Assembly: GCA_021464245.1 (NCBI GenBank)
Contig: JADCRB010000021.1
Location: 2,094,337-2,158,336 of the forward strand
DNA from: Carallia brachiata
Taxonomy: Eukaryota > Streptophyta > Magnoliopsida > Malpighiales > Rhizophoraceae
Length of the DNA: 64,000 bases
Reading direction: 5' to 3'
Shown: in pieces, positions 1 to 11,876 of the stretch
Layout of the letters: each line of letters opens with the position of its first letter
How positions within the stretch are numbered: the stretch's first letter is position 1
Made by a program: the position numbers and the translations under genes
Notes under the pieces: model-generated
The model's input: the letters and a program-made list of their open reading frames with translations, nothing else
What the model was told of the DNA's origin: nothing
The model's database searches: none

Positions 1-1169
1 AATTATATTATCTTAATTATACCATAATTTGTTTGGCAAAGTATGGCCAGCGCCCACAAGTTTCAATTACAGAAATTTGTTGATAATGGTGGATTAACGA
101 ACGAACTGAAAAAAAAAGAAAAAAAGAAAAAAAAGGAATATGGCATCGTTTAGATTGCTGGTTGGCTTAAAAGAAGTGGATGGGCAAGCACTGTTGAAAA
201 TTCCAAACTATATAATATTGATCCCTGAGATTGAATGAAGTCAGCGATGTATAAATAAATAAATAATTAAATATGTTTGTCTTTCTTTTTGATTGTCTGG
301 TTGCTAACGGGCACACATGACCGCGATAGGATGCAGCAGCAACCCCGAATTGTGTCTTAACTTTTTTAAGATCTTTGTACAGCCATACCTCTGTCGTACT
401 ATTTACATTGTTGTGTTCGTATCTATATTTTATAAATTATAATTTAATAATTTAAATTAATTTATATCAATTTTTATATCCACTGTATGCTGACAATTGT
501 GTCTTTTTCCTCGTATACAGGAATCCAGCAGCAACCCCCACACGGCGATGGGCTCTATAGACTATACAATCAACAAGTACAAAGACCATGACCGCCAAAG
601 GATGATGATCAATAATTATAGTTTGTCTATCTATACATAGAGCTTCTGTTTTGTTCAGAAAAATATGGAGCATGCCGTGAATTCGTTAATTAAAGAGATA
701 CTTGCCATCAGCTAGCGACTGACAGGCTTTGATACATGTATTTTAAATCCAGATGGGCCCCTAACTTGGTTTAGAGTTTGATTCGGTACAAGTCAACTCT
801 TGTTTATAAATATAATTAATATTTATATATTATATAAAAGTAAATAAAATGTTATTAAAATATATGTAAGTATATATTTAAAAGTATTTTTTAAAAAATA
901 ATATAATTATATACAATCTTTTTTAGAATAAAAAATTTAAAATTTTAAACACTTACCAGGCTAGTTTGACTGTTAGAGTCAATCGGGTGGAGTGATTTTT
1001 TTTTCAATTACTTTTTTGTTCAGTTAAATAAAAAGAATAAGACCGATTTAGATATCAAATTACTAGTTAATTGATCCAACCGTCGAGTCGGTCAGATTTT
1101 TAAAACAACCATTTGATTAACTAGCCCTGCAGTGTATTTAATTTGAGTTTGATACATGCATATATTAAT

Positions 1170-1670
1170 GGGATAAGGATTTTTTTAGTCCTAAACCTTT
1201 AGGTTTTTTTACGTTTGAGTCCTAAACCTTTTTAACATTTAATTTGAGTCTTAAACTTTTTGATTTTCTACCAAATTAGTCCCTCTATTTAACAAAAGTG
1301 ATCAATCTATTAAACAATAATTTTAACTTTACAAAAAATTATTTAAAAAAGATTAAATATATGAATTGAATGTCTTTTTTTATAAAAAAATATACATGTT
1401 GCCTATTTAATTCGTATATTTGTTGATTAAAAAAATATTTAATATGCCTATTTTGTTGATGAAAAAAATATTTAACTCATGTATTTAAGTTTTTTTAAAT
1501 GATTTTTATTAAATTAAACTCACTTATTAATAGATTGACTACTTTTCGTAATTTAAAGGACTGATATAGTAAAAAATTAAAAGATTTAGAACTCAAATGA
1601 AATATTAAAAAGATTTAAGATTCAAACGTAAAAAAATCTAAAGGTTTAGAATTTTAAAAATATTTATCCC
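1170..1670. mobile_element. Non-autonomous MULE-type MITE with 10-bp target duplication
   Basis: The ends form a long inverted repeat. The left end begins gggataaggat and runs into tttagtcctaaacc; the right end, read on the minus strand, begins gggataaatat and runs into attctaaacc. Similarity continues for well over 100 bases on each side, down to the arms near 1300 and 1530. The element is flanked by a perfect 10-base direct repeat, atatattaat, at 1160-1169 and 1671-1680. It has no coding capacity. Its terminal bases resemble those of the large MULE at 26877-33093, which also sits in a 10-base duplication, so it could have been mobilised by a transposase of that family (inference). Confidence 0.82.
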
Positions 1671-3876
1671 ATATATTAATACAAGCCCAAAAATAAAAGA
1701 ACAGAGAAAGTTGGCATGGTCCGAATTGTTGGAAATAACTATTTGAACCCGTAATTATTATTTGTTAGGCAACAAAAGACTGCCAAACTGCAAACTGAAC
1801 TTATTGACTTTTTATTTAAGATGATAGCTAGTGGCTACGTAGCTAGATAGATTTTCCTGTTTGTCTTATACGCTTTATATAAATTTTTTCTTCCGCTCTC
1901 AAAGGGGTCTTAATTATAATGGATGGCTAATTTTAAGTCATCAGCTACGGTTTGAACAACGAAAGCAAGTGAAATGCGACAGTACATAAATTAATTTTAC
2001 TTAGATTATAATTAATTGTTTGTTAGTGTGTCAAAAGTATTATTGTGATTTGAAAACATATTACACTTATTTTGTCTGATTATAATTACAATAATCTCTT
2101 TTAATTATAATATATAGTCTTTTGATATCTACGATTATTAGTTCACAATGATATAGTTACATGCGACTTCTTGTTTGGCTCTCGAGTTGAGGATATTGGC
2201 TTCAGTCGCGTGTGATCTTCCCTTGTAATTGTTGGATGAGCGCGGTTTTGTTGGAGAGAAAATGAGTTGAAGAAAAGTTAAAGATGAGTTAGTATAATTT
2301 TTTTTCAAAACAATTTTGAACCTTTTCTTAAAAAAAATATACTATTTTAAAAAGATAACGATTTTTTATTTGATGAGTTCCTCCCTCGTTTAATTGGGTG
2401 GCCGGACAATTATTTAGAGTTGTTTATAAACCGCTCAACTCGTCAAAAATCGCCCAATCTGTATTGAACTTATCTGTATCTACCAAAACCACAAGAAAAA
2501 AAATTATCCATGGTTTTAAAATTTTTAAAACTGTCAAAAGCGGATTGGTGGCGGTTTCATAGTTTTAAAACTGCGGTTAACCGATTCGATACAATATATA
2601 TGTGTGTGTGTAACATATATTATTTTTATTTTTTAATTTTTTAAAAATAACTGAAAAGGATCCAATCACTAATAAGGATGAGTAATTTTTAACTATTGAT
2701 TTCTTTTATTTAGGATAATAAGGTGTAAATTTTAATCACATATTAAGTTTTTGTGTATTAAGGTATTTAAAAATACTACTTTTTTTATTCCACGATTTTG
2801 ATGCATATTATAATTCAAAATTGTATTTAAAAATATAAGCTTTCGATTATTGTTAGTTGTTTGTGAAATTAGTTAAAATTATATTTATAAATTCTTTTGT
2901 AGATCTCGGTTATACTTAAAATTAGACTACAAGATCTTTTACATAATTAAAATTCAATTTTTTTGTTACTCAATTGTATGTGAAATTAGTATTAGAAAAA
3001 CTAAAAACTTATATTTAGAATTCAATCTTTTATCCTAAATTTTCAAATTTTTTGATTTAATATTTAATTGAGACATTTAGATTTTATTTTATATGAATAT
3101 AAAAAAAATTTAAAAGACAAGTATTAAAATTAAGAAAATCACTTAAATTACCTAAATCAATCTGTCATTTTATAGATTATTTTTGACAATTTATACAATT
3201 AATAAATTGATTATAATTTAAAATTTTTAAATTACGACTATAATAAATTAATTGTATTTTTTTTTTTAAATCGTTCGAACTGAACCACAAACACCCATAC
3301 AATTATCCATCAATAAAATAATAATCGTCCAAAAGCAAATCGAAATTGGGTTGGGGGTTAGGAGTGGAGGCAATTGAATTGCGGCCCCGACCATTAGTCC
3401 CTTCAATTTCCTTAGCATTTACAACTTTCTCTTTTTTTTTTTTTTTTTTTGCTTTTTGACTTTTTCGGTCTTACTTACCAGCTACCTTCGACCGGTCCAT
3501 AACCTAGTCCACCGCTTTCTTTTATCTTAATTTATATTTTACAAGAGAAAAACTCGTGCTGAAATTGAAGTTAAAGCTAATTATAATTTATGACCTTTTT
3601 TTTTAAAAAAAAAGTTAATTGATATTGACCAAAACTCAAAGAAAATATTTTAATACAAATTAAATTATAATTTATTGATTTTCACTTTTTTTCTTTTTTT
3701 CTTTTTTAAAAGCGAATCAAAATAGATCAACTTTCCCTGGACATATGTAGCCACGTATTAATGAGTTTAATTCGTTGTTTTTCACGTTCCCTACGCCCAC
3801 CCCAAATTTATACAAACAAAAAAATAAAAGAAAGAGAAAACCCACCTAACCACCTCCAAAGAAAAAATAAAAGAGT

Positions 3877-4228
3877 TAATATATAAAAATATCATTAATT
3901 TTATTTAAAATAATAAATTTTATACTAATTTTAAAAAATAATAAATTTACTACTAATTTTATTTAAAATAATAAATTAATTTACTGTAAAATTTTTTAAA
4001 TAAAATTTACTTGTTTGAATGATATGAGACTAACTTATATAATTATTATATTATCAAAATAGATATATCTTTATAAATTTATCATCAAAACTGACAGATT
4101 TTATTTATATAAAATTATCATATATTAGATTTATTATTTTAAATAAAGTTAACATTACATTTATTATTTTTTAAAATTAATATTAAATTTATCACTTTAA
4201 ATAAAATTAATAATGTTTTTGTATATTA
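3877..4228. mobile_element. AT-rich MITE-like inverted-repeat element
   Basis: The left arm starts taatatataaaaat and contains attaattttatttaaa. The right arm, read on the minus strand, starts taatatacaaaaac and contains attaattttatttaaa. The arms stay similar for about 75 bases, including a shared block ttttaaaaaataataaat. The interior is AT-rich and non-coding. I could not identify a convincing target-site duplication, so the superfamily is undetermined. Confidence 0.6.
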
Positions 4229-4964
4229 TCTTACAATAAAAAGAAAACCTTCAACTAACACCCCAAACATGTACAAGAAAAAAGGACGAATGGAAATGCC
4301 CTTTAATTGAACTGCTATTTATCTCCTTCTCACTTTTTTTTTTTTTGACGCATATCTCCTTCTCACCATCAGTGCGAGTAAAACTTTTTTTTGAACAACC
4401 AGACAGTCTGAATACGACAGCAACGAACTTTGGTAATATCCATGTCATCAAAATGAAGCTAATATTAAATTCTGATAAAAAACTACCGGAAGCAACCTCG
4501 GCCAGTGGAATTTCCTTGTTAATCATAAAGTATGCATGTTACACATAAATGTAGAATGAAAATTAATTAATGTGTTGAGTGGTTCTTTTCTTTTTTTTTT
4601 TTTTTATTATCTTAAAAGAGCGGTTACATTTACATATAGAAGAGACAAATGAGAAATATGCAAAAATTCAAATTTTTTTCATTTCACTTCACTACAATAA
4701 AATACACACATCATTACCATTAGAAGAGGTCTCACCCTGCAATTGGCAGCATAACACTAAGAAACATTAGCATATTCTAACTTTTAAGTGGATGGAGTTT
4801 AGGAGTGTTTAATTAGGTCATTAACAACCATAAGTTGGACTTAATTTGGTCATTAACAACCATAAGTCATGTCACATGAAATGAAATTCTTGATTGGTAT
4901 GACGTCCACCCCACCGCGTTACAAACAACAAACAACACAAGGAATACAAGACAACATATTTGCC

Positions 4965-4970
4965 TATAAA
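4965..4970 (+). promoter_or_regulatory. Probable TATA box of the CYP716 gene
   Basis: TATAAA in the context tgcctataaattgg lies about 150 bases before the ATG at 5122. The implied leader is A/C-rich and contains no earlier ATG in a good context. Assigned on position and motif only. Confidence 0.5.
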
Positions 4971-5121
4971 TTGGCACCAAAAGGAGACCCTCCATCACTT
5001 GCAACATATATACCTAAGCTACCTCACTAGCTTGGTTCTCGCTGGGAATAATAGTTAAAGGTACAGTAGTACTACTATTACTCCAAAGAAAGAATTAATA
5101 ATATTATTAGATTGTTATAAT

Positions 5122-7245
5122 ATGGAGCAATATTTCTCTCTCACCCTTCTCCTGGCCCTCTTCGTGTCCTTCACCTTCACCACCCTCTTCCTATTTGTCA
5201 TTTTCAACAAGCATCGATCACAGTACAGCTACGCTAACCTTCCACCGGGCAAGCCGGGGCTCCCCTTTGTTGGGGAGAGCCTCGAGTTCTTGTCCACAGG
5301 ATGGAAAGGCCACCCGGAGAAGTTCATCTTTGATCGTTTGGCTAAATACTCGTCTGAGGTATTCAAAACGAACCTTCTGGGCCAGCCTGCCGCCGTCCTA
5401 TGCGGTGCTTCCGGCAACAAGTTCTTGTTCTCCAACGAGAACAAGCTCGTGGCGGCATGGTGGCCTGACTCCGTGAACAAGATCTTCCCGTCCTCACTCC
5501 AGACTTCCTCCCAGGAGGAAGCCAAGAAAATGCGAACGATGCTCCCTCAGTTCCTTAAGCCAGAGGCTCTTCAGAGGTATATCGGGATCATGGACGCGGT
5601 GGCCGAAAGACACTTCGCCTCGCGATGGGAAAACAGGGACGAGGTCGTCGTTTTCCCTCTCGCAAAGAACTACACCTTCTCGTTGGCCTGTCGTCTGTTC
5701 ATGAGCATCGACGACCCCAACCGGATCGCTCGACTGGAGGAGCCTTTCAACCATTTGGCATCCGGAATCATATCGGTTCCCATAGACTTGCCAGGGACTC
5801 CGTTTCGGAGGGCCATCAAGGCCTCCAACTTCATCAGGGAGCAGCTTTTGGGGATCATCAAGCAGAGAAAGAAGGAGTTTGCGTCGTCGTCCACGCAGAA
5901 GCACAACGAGGACATATTGTCGCACATGTTGCTGGCAAGCGACGAAAACGGAAAGTGCATGAGCGAGATGGATGTTGCCGACAAGATCCTGGGACTGTTG
6001 ATCGGTGGACATGACACTGCTAGTGCTGCTTGCACTTTCATTGTCAAGTTTCTTGCGGAATTGCCTCATATTTATCACCAAGTTCACCAGGGTACGTACG
6101 TTTACGTTAACGTTGTTGGCTTGTATAGATTGTATCAATTTTAAGAAACAGTAAAATAACCACCTATTTCATTTAATTATACTCAAAAATTAATTTTTTT
6201 TAAATTTTAATCATTTTACGATCTATATCACTTTATTATTAATACTCAAATATTTTTACTTAATATTTTCCTATTTTTTTGTGATAGGATCGATTAATTA
6301 TGATATGAACATTCCCTATCCCAAGCAATATATATTTAAATCTCAATATACTATATATATTGTAGAACCTTTTTTTGTTAAACTAAAGGGCCTAGAAAAA
6401 AGAAACTCAGAAAATCTGTTTAGTTTGTGGCTTTGGTTTAATATATTTTGCATCATAAATAAAAGAAAATAAAAAAGAACGTGCGTACGTACACATGCAG
6501 AACAAATGGAGATAGCGAAAAGCAAGGGAGCAGGAGAGGCGCTGAGGTGGGAAGACGTACAGAAGATGAAGTACTCGTGGAACGTGGCTTGCGAAGTGAT
6601 GAGACTTGCTCCTCCTCTCCAAGGTGCCTTCAGGGAGGCCATCCATGACTTCTCTTTCAACGGTTTCTACATTCCGAAGGGCTGGAAGGTATCTCTTTTA
6701 TTATATTACTTATTATATTACTTATTATATCATCATCATTATCATCATCATCAACTCAACTCAACTCAACTCACAATTTAATTCATTGATCATATCGATT
6801 TCCTTCGATCAATTTAATTGCATCATATATACACGCACACACACGCATCAAATTTTTATTAATATAGTCTTTCTTTAACGTGCATATATAATTAATTAAA
6901 TGGACGATTAATCATGATTATGGGCAGTTGTATTGGAGCGCAAATTCAACACACAAAAGTGCGGAATACTTTCCACAGCCGGAGAAATTCGATCCAAGTA
7001 GGTTCGAAGGGAAGGGACCAGCCCCATACACATTTGTTCCCTTTGGCGGAGGGCCTCGGATGTGCCCCGGAAAAGAATACGCCCGTTTGGAGATTCTGGT
7101 TTTCATCCACCATTTGGTCAAACGCTTCCAATTTCGCAAACTCATTCAAGACGAGAACATCATTGTTGATCCCTTTCCCATTCCCGCTAAGGGACTTCCC
7201 CTTCAACTCCTTCCTCATCAGTACTCCCCCTACCCCACTATGTAA
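5122..7245 (+). CDS. CYP716: Cytochrome P450, CYP716 family (triterpenoid oxidase type)
   Basis: Three exons at 5122-6091, 6501-6688 and 6928-7245, with GT-AG introns, give an uninterrupted 491-residue protein. That is close to the roughly 480 usual for CYP716A enzymes. It has an N-terminal membrane anchor (about residues 5-30), a proline-rich hinge ([13 protein letters not shown]), the I-helix oxygen-binding motif GGHDTAS near residue 295, the ExxR motif EVMR at residues 355-358, and the heme loop [10 protein letters not shown] with the iron-binding cysteine at residue 432. The stretches EQMEIAKSK and [10 protein letters not shown] are characteristic of the CYP716 family. Many members oxidise the C-28 position of pentacyclic triterpenes such as beta-amyrin, at the ER. 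Family is seen in the sequence; exact substrate and position are inference. The 5' promoter has a TATA box at 4965. Confidence 0.93.
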
Positions 7246-7830
7246 TATATATATATATATATATATTCCTCATGATCATTTGTGATGTCTTTTCTTCCTA
7301 TGCTCCAATGAGCTAATTAATTACAGCTGTTGCCTCTTTTTCAGCATGTCAATTAGAGACCAATCCAGAATAATGAAAAGAAAAAGATTTGTTACGTATT
7401 GTCACTTATACTACAATAAATGTTAGAATTAGCTCTGTGAATCGTGCAACAAGTTAAATCGTGCAGCAAAAAAAGATAATATTATCGTGACAAAATTTTG
7501 AAAGTTGGTTGTTAAATATTATTAATTACGGGGAAAAAAATTGTTTTACCAAAGGAGTGAAAGGACCCAACTATGCAAACCAAATATCCTACACCGAAAT
7601 ACAAACTCACTGAGGTGGAATGTCCGCTGGCATTGACCCTTTAAATTCAATAATTCCGGTCATCAATCCGACGTGTAAAGTTACGTGGTTCTCACACAAG
7701 AAAGTCAACAGTGCATCTGAAAATTCAAAATCCACAGGAAAGAAGAGAGAGAGAGTTAACTTGAACTAGGGTTCCAAGCTGCATCTTTCCAAAAAAATAG
7801 TCAGCTACTTCGGTAGGAAAAAAAAAAAGG

Positions 7831-8253
7831 TAATAATTATTTTAGTTTTAAATTTTTATAAATTTTTTTAATTGATTTATAAATTTTTTAATTTTTTCAA
7901 TTGAGTTATATATTTTTTAAATTTTTTACAACTGAATTTTTCTATCAACAATTGTCAATCAAATTGTTTAAAATATATTTTTAACTAAATAAAAGTGAAT
8001 TAAAAAAATTTTAAATATATTAATTTAATTATTTTTAAAATTATAAAATAAAAAATATAAAAAAGTGATATTTATATTTTTTTATTAATATTTATTTAGT
8101 TAAAGTATATTTTAATAGTTTGACTGACAATCGTTGATGAAAATGACTCAATTGTAAAATATTTAAAAATTATAAAACTTAATTAAAAAAGTTAAAAGAC
8201 TTAGAATTTAGTTAAAAAAATTTATAAAAATTTAAGACTAAAATAATTATTAT
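7831..8253. mobile_element. MITE-like inverted repeat
   Basis: The left arm reads taataattattttagt followed by tttaaatttttataaat. The right arm on the minus strand reads taataattattttagt followed by cttaaatttttataaat. Similarity continues inward, including a shared actcaattg/caattgagt region near 7900 and 8150. The interior is almost pure A and T with no coding potential. No clear target duplication was seen. Confidence 0.6.
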
Positions 8254-10371
8254 TTAAGAAAAATATGTGGAGCTACGAATTTGACTGAGAATTGGAAGAG
8301 ATAGACATTTGAGGATCGAAACTGTCTGTGAGAAGTCGGTGAGCATTTAATATTGTTTCCTGTTTGACTATGGCTAGTTGGATGAATAGATTCAGATAGT
8401 GAATTATCTTACACTGTTGGGTCCTCAGAGATTGACGAGTTCTTTGATTTCGACGAGTCTCATTACTTCTGTCAGTCGTGCCTAAAAATCCAACTCGCCG
8501 ATTGTTCTCTCCACAACGACAATAGCGGTGCTTGCCCAATTTCTTTTGCTTGGCCTAGGTTTCCCTGAAATACAAACTACTGGGGGAATTTTACAGCTCA
8601 TTGGCCACGTCAGCTCCTTCAAATCCCTCAATGCAATGCAATCACAACTTACCAATTTTTAGTAACTAACATATATATTTAAATAATAAAAAATTTAATA
8701 ATAAAATTTATTATTAAAACTGTGAATGTTATTATTTAAAATTTAAAATTTATTACTTTTTATACACTTTATCGAATTATTATTCATCGAGCGTCCAAAT
8801 TTTACTGAATTTTTAATTATGCCACATATGATGCTAGGATTTCTCGATGCCTTTAATCTATGTACGAAAGATTTCCGTTTACGAAAAATTATGATTAATT
8901 ATGACGTAGCAAAATTTTTCTCTTAAGTTGTATTCCGTAGCAGCTACTTCATAATTAAGAATGCTGTTGCAGTGGACGTGTACAATTTTTTTACGCAACA
9001 GAAATCAGCAATCCAATTATTATTGTAACAAACTTATAGCCATAAATTTTATAGTTTTGACCGTATAAAAAGAAAACGTTGCCAAATGTGTCTATGCTCT
9101 TGTAGTGTTGGCTGTATTTTGACATGCATGGTCAATGTCGATTGCGTATGAAAATATGCACATCTTGAATGCATATAATTATAGACGTAATATCGGATGT
9201 TGATATTTATGTGTGTGCGTGTGAATTTAGTATTCAAAATGATAAGAAAACTGATCGAAAACAAATTAATTAATTGATCAGTAACCTCCACAGCAGTCTT
9301 AATAAATAAAAAATAATTAAAAAAAAAAAAAGAAAAAGCAAGAAACCCACCGGCGCAGACCTTTACCTGGTGCCTCCAGGTTTAGTTCCATTCAAAGATG
9401 ATAAGATCAACGTACCCAATCCATAAAGATAAAATTAGATTTTTTTTTTATAAAAAAAAAAAGGAAAAAGGCAAGAAAGAAAAAAAGAAAATGTCAACTT
9501 GTGGACTCTCCCAGGCTCCCAGCTTGCGAGTTCACCGTTCATTTCTCTCTCTCGCTTTTCCCTAGAAAGTGATTTCTATTCCGTTTTGGCTGTTACATAT
9601 AGCAGTCACCTAGACAAAAGGATACTAAGAGGTTGAAGTCTCACCATCCACATCTATCACCAAAAAGAAAAGTTACAATTAGAAGAGAACTTGTAGCTAA
9701 ATGAACTTGTAATTGGGTGCAAAAATGGGGGGGCCCCGCAATTAATAAGTTGCCCTGCTGATAGATTAATTTTCATTGCCAATTAATTTCTATAAGTTGC
9801 CCTGCGGATCAGTTTGGTAGCCATGTGCATGCGATGCTAAATTGCTAATGCTGTCCAACAACCCCCAACCCCCCCCCCCCCCAGTAACTCCCACACTCGT
9901 GTCCTTTCTCCTTCAGGGATATGCTATACCTACCGTGCCTTTTTTAATAAAAAAATTCTTTAATTAGATCGTCTGGACCAGACAATCTAATTACATTTTT
10001 TAAAAACATTTTCATATTGCCCTTAAGCTGCAAACCAATTGATGGACCTCCCGAGAAGGAAATATAACTAAAACTGCTCTTTATTTGCTGAAATATTTCT
10101 CGGCTTTTTGAATTGAGATTCACCCATTCGTCATATCAACCTCAGAAATTAATAAGACGAGACTGTATCCAAGTACAAATGCAGTATTATTATGTTGGAC
10201 AGGTAACACTAGAGGAAACAGATTTGCAAGACTGGGTGTCCCGGCAACTTCGCCTGATTATTCTTGGCCGAAACATACTTACATGCAATAAGCCAAATAA
10301 ACATGTTGCAACAAATAAGAGATGAGAAATAAGGGCCAACTTGGGAAGGTCAATTCATATAATCCACTCAT

Positions 10372-11170
10372 TTTTTTTTTCTTTTTAATAAAGGAAAATT
10401 AGTTCATTACATAACTAAAAACTAAGTACAAGGAGAACACTCAAAAAAGTTCACGTCAGTTTTACAAAATAAACCAGCCACCCACACATTATAGAGCCCA
10501 CACGGGCCCAACCAACCCAAATGGCCCACAGCAGTCTCGCGAACCAGCGACTGACCCAACCCAAGCCCATAGCCTAGGAAACAAACTTGCAAGGATGACA
10601 ACAGAACACTAGAGTCACCACTATCTTTGGCTCACCACCACTACACGGCGGCAACCACCCCTGCTACCCAGGAGAATGACTAGCCCCAATGGGCTAACGA
10701 CGATAGGTACCCAACCTACAAATGATCACACGCCGATCACGTCAAGCGTAAACACAAAGTGCAAACCACGTCCAAACATCACAGGGCACTGATAGGCTGG
10801 ACAGAGGAGGCAGACCAAAAAGCGACGGTCAGTATCGAGCAGGAGACTAACGACAAGCAAACCAAATTGTACACGGCAATTCTCTCAACCCAAAAAAACT
10901 ACCCCCCATCGAAGGCAGAGGAGACGACGAGGAACCCAATCGTAAAACCAAGCGCGATGAGCAAAAGATGACCCAATCGAAGTAGCCAAACCTCACCAAA
11001 CACTCACAAAAACGATGATCAGAAACCAACCGAAAGAGACGGAGCCCTACCAAACCCACGAGGGGTAGCAAGACAGAGCACTCACACTTAAGCCGAAGCC
11101 GACCAAGCGATGAAAAACGCGGGGATGCTCTCGACGCACCTTAACACAACAAGACGCACTATAGCAAACG
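10372..11170 (-). mobile_element. Probable 5'-truncated LINE (non-LTR retrotransposon) 3' end
   Basis: A block of about 800 bases is much richer in G+C than its surroundings. On the minus strand it ends in a leader-like tail with taataaag-type bases followed by an A-rich run (the T run starting at 10371). It is flanked by a 12-base near-perfect duplication: taatccactcat at 10360-10371 and taattcactcat at 11171-11182, with one mismatch. A poly(A) end, a target duplication of this size and absence of inverted repeats are what a truncated LINE insertion gives. No reverse-transcriptase segment remains, so the class is inferred from structure only. Confidence 0.5.
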
Positions 11171-11876
11171 TAATTCACTCATAGTTAGCCTAGTGATAAG
11201 GGCCAACTTGAGATCATGTGAATTAAGCATATGGTCTCATATTCTAATTGTTAGCTGCATCCTTGATTTTAAGTGAGGAATTATAAGAGATGAGATATGG
11301 TGCGAGCAACTCCTAGATATTAGCCTACTAATATCTAAAATAAATTTCGTTATCCCCAAGATTAGTAGCTGTCTTCACCTGATAAAAGCTAGACAAGATT
11401 AGTAGCGGTTACGTGACTTAGAAGAGTTAGAATAGATAAAATCACACTCACAGTCCTCACAAAATAGTCGTGTTTAAAAAAGAAGTCTGCACGAAATAGT
11501 CCCTTCAAAACTGGCAACGCGCCTAGGATCCTGTTCAGAGATATCAATAGTGCAATTTGATACAATAATTAGGAGACAAAATAAAAACAGTTCTCTCCTC
11601 ATATTCAACTCTCAAATTCGCCCAATGAATGTCAAAATGGTAAAAATTACAGGAGGACAAAGGCTAAAGTATACAAACAAGCTGCCCAATGCGAAACCTC
11701 CAGCAGCATGACAGTAGAATTCCTGATGAGAAGCACCATCTTATCGGATCATGCTGTGGAAGGTATCCTTAAGCTTTTTATAGGAGGGAAATTTACATCC
11801 CTTGAATCATGAGACAGGTATCGCCACACAATATCATGTAAAAAGAGACTCAAGCCCTTCTAACAAACAACATCAC

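Larger units (their letters stand above)
1..5121. other. AT-rich intergenic region upstream of the P450 gene
   Basis: No coding region is supportable here; the open frames are short and of low complexity. The stretch holds two inverted-repeat elements, annotated separately at 1170-1670 and 3877-4228, several long A or T runs, and the P450 promoter at its right end. The piece around 950-1130 and the piece around 2500-2610 (repeated 'ttttaaaa' and 'cggtt' motifs) look like decayed transposon ends, but I could not define boundaries. Confidence 0.6.
7246..11876. other. Intergenic region between CYP716 and TASH3
   Basis: No gene is recognised. The stretch carries the P450 3' flank (TA dinucleotide run at 7248-7266), an inverted-repeat element at 7831-8253, a 14-base C run ending at 9882, and a probable LINE fragment at 10372-11170. 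The last few hundred bases before 11877 should hold the 3' UTR of TASH3, which reads leftward from its stop codon. Confidence 0.6.

Noticed and set aside
5494..6138. 214-codon open frame on the minus strand
   Set aside because: It is the antisense shadow of the first P450 exon, which carries all the conserved motifs on the plus strand.
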